DNA of 10,549 nucleotides from Verrucomicrobiota bacterium (GTDB taxonomy: Bacteria; Verrucomicrobiota; Verrucomicrobiia; Opitutales; Seribacteraceae): contig JACNJI010000345.1 in NCBI GenBank assembly GCA_014382645.1, positions 1 through 10,549 of the forward strand, in the 5' to 3' direction. Both the position numbers and the translations under genes were made by a program. Within the stretch, counting starts at the first letter, position 1, and the number at the start of each line of letters is the position of its first letter. Shown piece after piece: positions 7,803 through 10,549 of this stretch. The notes beneath the pieces were generated by a model. That model saw only the letters and a list, made by a program, of their open reading frames with translations, had not been told where the DNA came from and did not search any database.

Positions 7803-9128
7803 ATGAATTCAAATATACGTCTCCGCCTTAGCGTCATGATGTTCCTTCAACTATTTGTATGGGGGACTTGGTTCACCACTCTTAGTTTGGCCCTATCAAG
7901 CAATGGGATGAGCGGTGTCATAGGTGAAGCTTATGCCGCCGTGCCAATCGCCGCGATTATAGCACCTTTATTTCTAGGCTTGATTTCAGATCGTTTTTTC
8001 AACTGCGAAAAAACCATGGGCGTACTGCATCTAATTGGGGGCGGCCTATTGCTTCTGGCGCCTTCTTTGATCGCTGAGGGACAAGGGGGCAAACTGAGCT
8101 GGATAATCACCCTGCACATGCTTTGCTACATGCCCACTCTGGCACTCAGCAATACAGTGGCTTTCTCGAATATTGATGACCGCAACAAGTTTCCGGCCCT
8201 ACGCGTATGGGGAACGATTGGATGGATTGCAGCCGGGTTGGTGGTCGGTGGGTTGGGAATGTCCAACAGCCCAAAAATCTTCACTCTTGGGGCCTTTTCA
8301 GCAATCGCTCTTGGAGTTCTCTGCTTTTTTCTGCCCAAGACTCCACCTCCCGCAAAGGGGAAACCGGTGAATGTTGGCACACTGCTTATGTTTGATGCCT
8401 TCAAGATGCTGGGAAACCCTTCCTTCCTCGTGTTCATTATTTGCTCGGCATTAATCTGCGTACCTCTGGCGTATTACTTCGCCTACACTGCAGTCTATCT
8501 TCCACAGATCGGATTCCAAGCCCCGGCCTCCACCATGGCCTTAGGCCAAGTGTCGGAAATTTTCTTCATGCTTCTAGTCCCGTTTTTCTTCCGCAAATTT
8601 GGGGTTAAAATTATGATCTTGGTCGGAATGCTCGCTTGGGTAGCCCGTTATCTGTTATTTGCTTTTGGTGCTCCCGATCAGGTTGTGTGGATGATTCTTC
8701 TTGGAGTTGTTCTCCATGGAATCTGTTACGACTTTTTCTTTGTCACCGGTTTCATGTACACAGACAAAAAAGCCCCAAAGGAAGTCAGGAGTCAGGCCCA
8801 GGCCCTTCTCGTGTTTTTTACTCAGGGCATAGGAATGTTCTTTGGCTACAAAATCGCCGGGGCAAAATTTGAAGCAGTTAAAGAAAGCTCTAACGCCCTT
8901 GACGGAGCCATCGAGAGTCCGTCTTTCGGCTTTTGGGAATCGTTTGGGAAAATGTTACTTGCCGAAAAGCCGGATGCATCGGGCACACTGGCGCAAGACG
9001 CGATGGCTAACTGGAAAACATTTTGGATGTTTCCATCCTTCATGGCCTTGGTAGTCGCGGGAATCTTTTTCTTTGCCTTCTTCGACAAGGGTTCATCCGA
9101 AGAAATCTCGACAAAGGAACAGGACTGA
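7803..9128 (+). CDS. MFS transporter, nucleoside/H+ symporter (NupG)-like
   Basis: 441 residues, an integral inner-membrane protein with about 12 hydrophobic segments, the first at residues 11-31 (MFLQLFVWGTWFTTLSL). Recognisable features are GLISDRFF (59-66, the MFS motif A position between helices 2 and 3), RVWGTIGWIAAGLVVGGLG (134-152), GQVSEIFFMLLVPFFFRKFG (248-267) and RSQAQALLVFFTQGIGMFFG (329-348). These fit the NupG/XapB-type nucleoside H+ symporter family. A hydrophilic loop at about 355-405 precedes the last helix. PVC genomes carry many such carriers beside Gfo/Idh oxidoreductases and sugar isomerases, so a sugar or sugar-derived substrate is as likely here as a nucleoside. No purine-rich ribosome binding site precedes the ATG; the bases just before it are pyrimidine-rich (CCCTCCTCCTCCC). 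It sits between a cytosolic and an exported Gfo/Idh enzyme, which suggests it moves a compound between them. Confidence 0.88.
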   Translation: MNSNIRLRLSVMMFLQLFVWGTWFTTLSLALSSNGMSGVIGEAYAAVPIAAIIAPLFLGLISDRFFNCEKTMGVLHLIGGGLLLLAPSLIAEGQGGKLSWIITLHMLCYMPTLALSNTVAFSNIDDRNKFPALRVWGTIGWIAAGLVVGGLGMSNSPKIFTLGAFSAIALGVLCFFLPKTPPPAKGKPVNVGTLLMFDAFKMLGNPSFLVFIICSALICVPLAYYFAYTAVYLPQIGFQAPASTMALGQVSEIFFMLLVPFFFRKFGVKIMILVGMLAWVARYLLFAFGAPDQVVWMILLGVVLHGICYDFFFVTGFMYTDKKAPKEVRSQAQALLVFFTQGIGMFFGYKIAGAKFEAVKESSNALDGAIESPSFGFWESFGKMLLAEKPDASGTLAQDAMANWKTFWMFPSFMALVVAGIFFFAFFDKGSSEEISTKEQD

Positions 9129-9296
9129 ACTTTTATATGAATATTAATAATTTCTGGATCCGCAACCGACATAACCCAATGTTCCTGAAAGAAGAAAAGT
9201 GCATCGAAGAGCAAAACCCGCTTAACAAAATTCACCTCCCAATTAGACTTGGACTTTTTAATCAAGCAAATAGCTAACTCCTAGTAATTAAGAAAC
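9129..9296 (+). other. AT-rich intergenic gap with a doubtful 46-codon frame
   Basis: The 168 bp between the transporter and the exported oxidoreductase are clearly more AT-rich than the genes. An open frame from ATG 9137 to TAA 9277 would encode a 46-residue polar peptide starting MNINNFWIRN. It has no recognisable domain, and the only purine-rich stretch (AGGA at 9121-9124) is too far upstream to be convincing, so I do not call it a gene. TTGGAC at 9249-9254 could be a -35 element for the next gene, but no matching -10 is clear. I see no hairpin terminator. Confidence 0.35.
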
Positions 9297-10549
9297 ATGA
9301 AAGAACTCTCAAACTCCACACGCCGAAAATTCCTCAAGACAGGTTCCGCCCTTTCCGCGGGTACCCTACTGGCAGCTCCCCATGTGGCACGAGCCGCCAA
9401 GAACGACAAGACGCTCAAGATCGGACTGGTTGGCATCGGGGGACGAGGAAGTGGAGCAGCCGTTCAGGCCATGCTCGCAGACGACAATGTCGCCCTTACC
9501 GCAATCGGCGATCTCTTCGAGGACCGCATCAAGCTACGCAGTCGTATCTTGCGGGCACGGGGACGCGCCAAATACCAAGTGACCGAAGAAACTACCTTCA
9601 CGGGCTTCGACGCCTACAAGAAGGTCATCGATTCAGGGATCGACGTCGTGATCCTCACCACGCCGCCAAATTTTCGCCCTTTACACATCGAGTACGCCAT
9701 TGAGAAAGGCGTTCACTGCTTCTTCGAAAAACCGGTTGCCGTAGATGCCCCGGGCGTACGAAAGGTCATTGAGTTGGCCAAGAAGGCAAAGGAAAAGAAA
9801 CTTGCTTTCATGTCAGGATTTTGCTGGCGGCACCACTATCCCAAGCGCGAAGTGTTCGGTCGCATACTTGATGGCGCATTGGGCGACGTTAACGCAATGT
9901 ACAGCACCTACAATGGTGGTGAAACGTGGAAGAAGCCTCGTGAAGAAGGCTGGGGCGACCTCGAAGCCCAGATACGCAACTGGAACGCCCACCTTTGGCT
10001 TTCGGGCGATTCCATAGTGGAACAAGCCGTGCACTGCATCGACATGATGCAATGGGCAATGGGCGACAAGGCACCGGCGCATGCCGAGGCATCCGGCGGT
10101 CGACAAGTATACGACGATCCCGATAAGTATGGTAACATTTTTGACCACTTTGCCGTCGTATACCAGTGGGAGAATGAAACCGGCGGCGTCCGCGGTTTTC
10201 ACCATTCGCGCCAGCAAAATGGAACCGTTGGCGGTTACGAAGTCGAAGTATACGGAAGCAAAGGTTTCTGCTCGGCTAAAAATCGACACGCCATTCTAGG
10301 CAAAGAGAATGCATGGCGTTCTCGCGGGGAAAACAACGATATGTACCAGACCGAGCACAACGAGCTCTTCGCATCCATTCGGGAAGGCAAGCCATTCAAC
10401 GACGGTGAAATAGCCGCTCAAAGCACCATGGTCGCCATCCTAGGTCGCATGGCAGCATATACGGGACAGCAGATCACCTACGAAGATGCCTTAAACTCGA
10501 AGACCGACCTTACCCCTCCCCATCTCGACTGGAAGGAGCCACTGCCTGC
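9297..10549 (+). CDS. Tat-exported Gfo/Idh/MocA-family oxidoreductase (3' end beyond window)
   Basis: The ATG at 9297 opens a frame with no stop through the window edge: 417 complete codons plus two bases. The N-terminus is a twin-arginine signal: STRRKFLK (R9, R10), a mild hydrophobic stretch, and an ARAA cleavage site near residue 33. The mature protein begins with a canonical Rossmann motif LKIGLVGIGGRGSG (residues 40-53), then AIGDLFEDR, DVVILTTPP and the hallmark FFEKPVAVD (E144, K145, P146). Then follow FMSGFCWRHHYPKREV, NWNAHLWLSGDSIVEQAVHCIDMMQW (H246, D249 in the active-site position) and GGYEVEVYGSKGFC. Such Tat-exported family members usually fold with tightly bound NAD(P) before export and act on sugars or glycosides in the periplasm. 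The DWKEPLP at the edge resembles the usual C-terminal region, so little should be missing. It pairs by export with the ThuA/propeller protein across the divergent region. No ribosome binding site is visible. Confidence 0.92.
   Translation, partial: MKELSNSTRRKFLKTGSALSAGTLLAAPHVARAAKNDKTLKIGLVGIGGRGSGAAVQAMLADDNVALTAIGDLFEDRIKLRSRILRARGRAKYQVTEETTFTGFDAYKKVIDSGIDVVILTTPPNFRPLHIEYAIEKGVHCFFEKPVAVDAPGVRKVIELAKKAKEKKLAFMSGFCWRHHYPKREVFGRILDGALGDVNAMYSTYNGGETWKKPREEGWGDLEAQIRNWNAHLWLSGDSIVEQAVHCIDMMQWAMGDKAPAHAEASGGRQVYDDPDKYGNIFDHFAVVYQWENETGGVRGFHHSRQQNGTVGGYEVEVYGSKGFCSAKNRHAILGKENAWRSRGENNDMYQTEHNELFASIREGKPFNDGEIAAQSTMVAILGRMAAYTGQQITYEDALNSKTDLTPPHLDWKEPLP

Noticed and set aside
9137..9277. 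46-codon frame after the transporter
   Set aside because: It has no domain and no well-placed ribosome binding site, and it sits in AT-rich intergenic DNA; too weak to call a gene.

Overview
The window looks like a chromosomal segment from a member of the PVC superphylum, most likely Verrucomicrobiota and possibly Planctomycetota. The main evidence is a very long exported protein that combines a ThuA-like domain, an NPCBM-like module, a PVC-type membrane-bound-dehydrogenase beta-propeller and HEAT repeats. It is followed by a PVC-type cytochrome c with a CFACH haem site. A nucleoside/H+ symporter-like MFS carrier next to Gfo/Idh/MocA oxidoreductases is also typical of these phyla. Most start codons have no clear AGGAG-type ribosome binding site, which also fits. 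The phylum is inferred from gene content, not from a marker gene.

Layout: positions 1-515 contain no intact gene I can support, but on the + strand they carry a decayed GNAT acetyltransferase fragment (best part about 279-452). From 6383 down to 516 four genes run on the - strand, probably as one transcription unit: (1) the 1132-residue ThuA/NPCBM/propeller/HEAT protein, (2) a separately exported cytochrome c, (3) a cytosolic HD-domain phosphohydrolase, and (4) a small exported protein with an STN-like (secretin/TonB short N-terminal) domain. A divergent control region of about 250 bp (6384-6633) separates them from three + strand genes: a cytosolic Gfo/Idh/MocA oxidoreductase, an MFS transporter, and a Tat-exported Gfo/Idh/MocA oxidoreductase that runs off the right edge.

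How the genes may work together (inference): the locus resembles a carbohydrate oxidation module. A periplasmic Gfo/Idh protein and the ThuA/propeller protein would act on a sugar or glycoside outside the cytoplasm, with the haem protein as electron acceptor. The MFS carrier would import a sugar or keto-sugar, and the cytosolic Gfo/Idh enzyme would continue its conversion. The known precedent for ThuA with a Gfo/Idh partner is ThuA/ThuB in rhizobial trehalose catabolism through 3-keto sugars. The actual substrate cannot be read from the sequence.

The most notable point is that the cytochrome domain, which in many PVC proteins is the C-terminal part of the same polypeptide as the propeller and HEAT repeats, is here a separate gene with its own signal peptide. 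I found no RNA gene, CRISPR array, insertion sequence or convincing intrinsic terminator.
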